Part shown: positions 5,861 to 6,598 of the stretch, in pieces
How the letters are laid out: each line of letters opens with the position of its first letter
Numbering within the stretch: the stretch's first letter is position 1
DNA from: a bacterium
GTDB taxonomy: Bacteria > Ratteibacteria > UBA8468 > B48-G9 > DTJG01
Reading direction: 5' to 3'
Length of the DNA stretch: 6,598 nucleotides
Assembly (NCBI GenBank): GCA_026418655.1
Contig: JAOAAW010000067.1
Span: 1 to 6,598, forward strand
The notes under the pieces: generated by a model
The model's database searches: none
Told to the model about the DNA's origin: nothing
The model's input: the letters and a program-made list of their open reading frames with translations, nothing else
Translations under genes and position numbers: made by a program

Positions 5861-6598
5861 TGAGAATATTTAAGCTTCTTGTTCTGTCGTTCGTTATCTG
5901 CACGGGCATTGTCTTTTCTCAAAGTTCCATTCAGCATGAAAAATCTGTGGCTGCTATTGTGGCAGACTGGTTCAAATACTCACACCCAGATGTTCTTCTT
6001 ACGAGAATTCTAAAAACATATTCTCTGGATGGTAAAGGTGACAAATCCCAGCTAAAGCTTGTTTCTGTTTTCAGGGATAAACCATCGGTGAAAGATTTGA
6101 GTAAGGCATATGCTGAAGAATTTGGTTTCAAGGTATGTGACAGTATTGACGAAGCTCTTACCTCAGGAACAGGCATTCTTGCAGTTGATGGAATTATTAT
6201 TTCAACAGAATGGTGTGATTATCCAGAATCACCAATAGGTCAGGTGATGTATCCAAAGAGAAGGTTGTTTGAAGAAGTGGTAAAAGTTTTTGAGAAAAGT
6301 AAGAGGGTTGTTCCTGTTTTTATTGATAAACATATAGCAGATAACTGGCAGGATATCAAATGGATCTGGGAAATATCAAAAAAGTTGAAAATTCCTTTGA
6401 TGGCAGGTTCTTCTGTTCCTGTGTCATGGAGATATCCACCAGTGGATGTTGATACTCACTCAAAACTTAAAGAAATTGTCGGGATTTCTTATCATACCCT
6501 TGATGGTTATGGTTTTCATGGTCTTGAGATGGTTCAATGCCTTGCTGAACAGAGAAAGGGTGGCGAAACAGGTATCAAATCAGTTCACTGTATAGTTG
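5860..6598 (+). CDS. Conserved exported protein of unknown function, N-terminal part (runs off right edge)
   Basis: Open from an ATG at 5860 to the window end, 246 codons. Seen: a classical Sec signal peptide, with basic MRIFK, hydrophobic LLVLSFVICTGIVFS and a likely cut after S20 (V-F-S before Q21). The mature part begins KSVAAIVADWFKYSHPDVLLTRIL (28-51). Later marks are GILAVDGIIISTEWCDYP (105-122), RRVVPVFIDKH-like KRVVPVFIDKH (148-158), KIPLMAGSSVPVSW (177-190) and GYGFHGLEMVQCLAEQRKGGETG (216-238). I recall a family with this order of motifs (tandem G-D-YP, DKH, AGSS-P-V-T/SW, YGFHALE, RRxGGETG), annotated only as hypothetical and found in Planctomycetota and other environmental bacteria. 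It often lies near Gfo/Idh/MocA genes. The layout (alternating strands, an L-A-V-D-G strand, a later invariant HGLE) suggests an oxidoreductase- or isomerase-like alpha/beta fold, but I cannot name one. No Shine-Dalgarno precedes the ATG. An in-frame ATG at 5833 would add nine residues, also without a ribosome site. Confidence 0.7.
   Translation, partial: MRIFKLLVLSFVICTGIVFSQSSIQHEKSVAAIVADWFKYSHPDVLLTRILKTYSLDGKGDKSQLKLVSVFRDKPSVKDLSKAYAEEFGFKVCDSIDEALTSGTGILAVDGIIISTEWCDYPESPIGQVMYPKRRLFEEVVKVFEKSKRVVPVFIDKHIADNWQDIKWIWEISKKLKIPLMAGSSVPVSWRYPPVDVDTHSKLKEIVGISYHTLDGYGFHGLEMVQCLAEQRKGGETGIKSVHCIV

Noticed and set aside
5860..5920. Lipoprotein signal with Cys14 as lipid attachment site
   Set aside because: The residues before Cys14 (F-V-I) do not fit a lipobox, and the hydrophobic stretch continues past it to a better signal-peptidase I site after S20.
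5931..6176. 81-codon reverse-strand open frame inside the exported-protein gene
   Set aside because: It is opposite a gene with a clear signal peptide and conserved-looking motifs, and has no ribosome site.

Overview
This AT-rich window (roughly 38% GC by eye) comes from a bacterium using the standard code with TGA stops. It carries short intergenic gaps, Shine-Dalgarno-led genes and overlapping reading frames. There are no rRNA or tRNA genes, mobile elements or CRISPR arrays. The gene content is two Gfo/Idh/MocA oxidoreductases, a NagA-like amidohydrolase, a NodB-type deacetylase relative and an uncharacterised exported family that I recall from Planctomycetota-like genomes. This suggests a sugar- or glycan-processing locus in a low-GC PVC or Omnitrophota-like lineage. 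That placement is a weak inference.

Layout: positions 1-396 (minus) hold the N-terminal 132 codons of a NagA-like amidohydrolase running off the left edge. A 102-bp divergent spacer (397-498) carries a good sigma70-type promoter facing right (449-477). This promoter and a strong ribosome site feed a 47-codon reading frame (499-642) that looks like the first residues of a DegT/DnrJ/EryC1-type PLP aminotransferase with the rest missing. The start of the next gene lies inside it.

Positions 632-4460 form a compact rightward operon: a two-domain protein with a class-I glutamine-amidotransferase-like N-terminus and a divergent NodB-like deacetylase C-terminus (632-2227), then a transglutaminase-fold protein with an intact Cys-His-Asp triad (2214-3230), then a Gfo/Idh/MocA oxidoreductase whose usual catalytic Lys is Val (3237-4460). 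The genes overlap by 14 bp or are 6 bp apart, so they are almost certainly co-transcribed. None of the three has a signal peptide, so they probably act on an intracellular substrate.

A 116-bp convergent spacer (4461-4576) follows, with AT-rich inverted repeats that may terminate transcription. A second Gfo/Idh/MocA oxidoreductase lies on the minus strand (4577-5818) and retains the catalytic Lys. Divergent from it, 41 bp away, begins a predicted secreted protein of unknown function (5860 to the right edge). The spacer contains an extended -10 promoter for the minus-strand gene, and the rightward gene has no visible Shine-Dalgarno.

A cautious reading is a locus for modification of an unusual sugar or glycoconjugate: deacetylation, NAD(P)-dependent redox chemistry at a sugar carbon, possibly amino-sugar turnover, and an amidase/peptidase-like step. 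The substrate cannot be read from the sequence.
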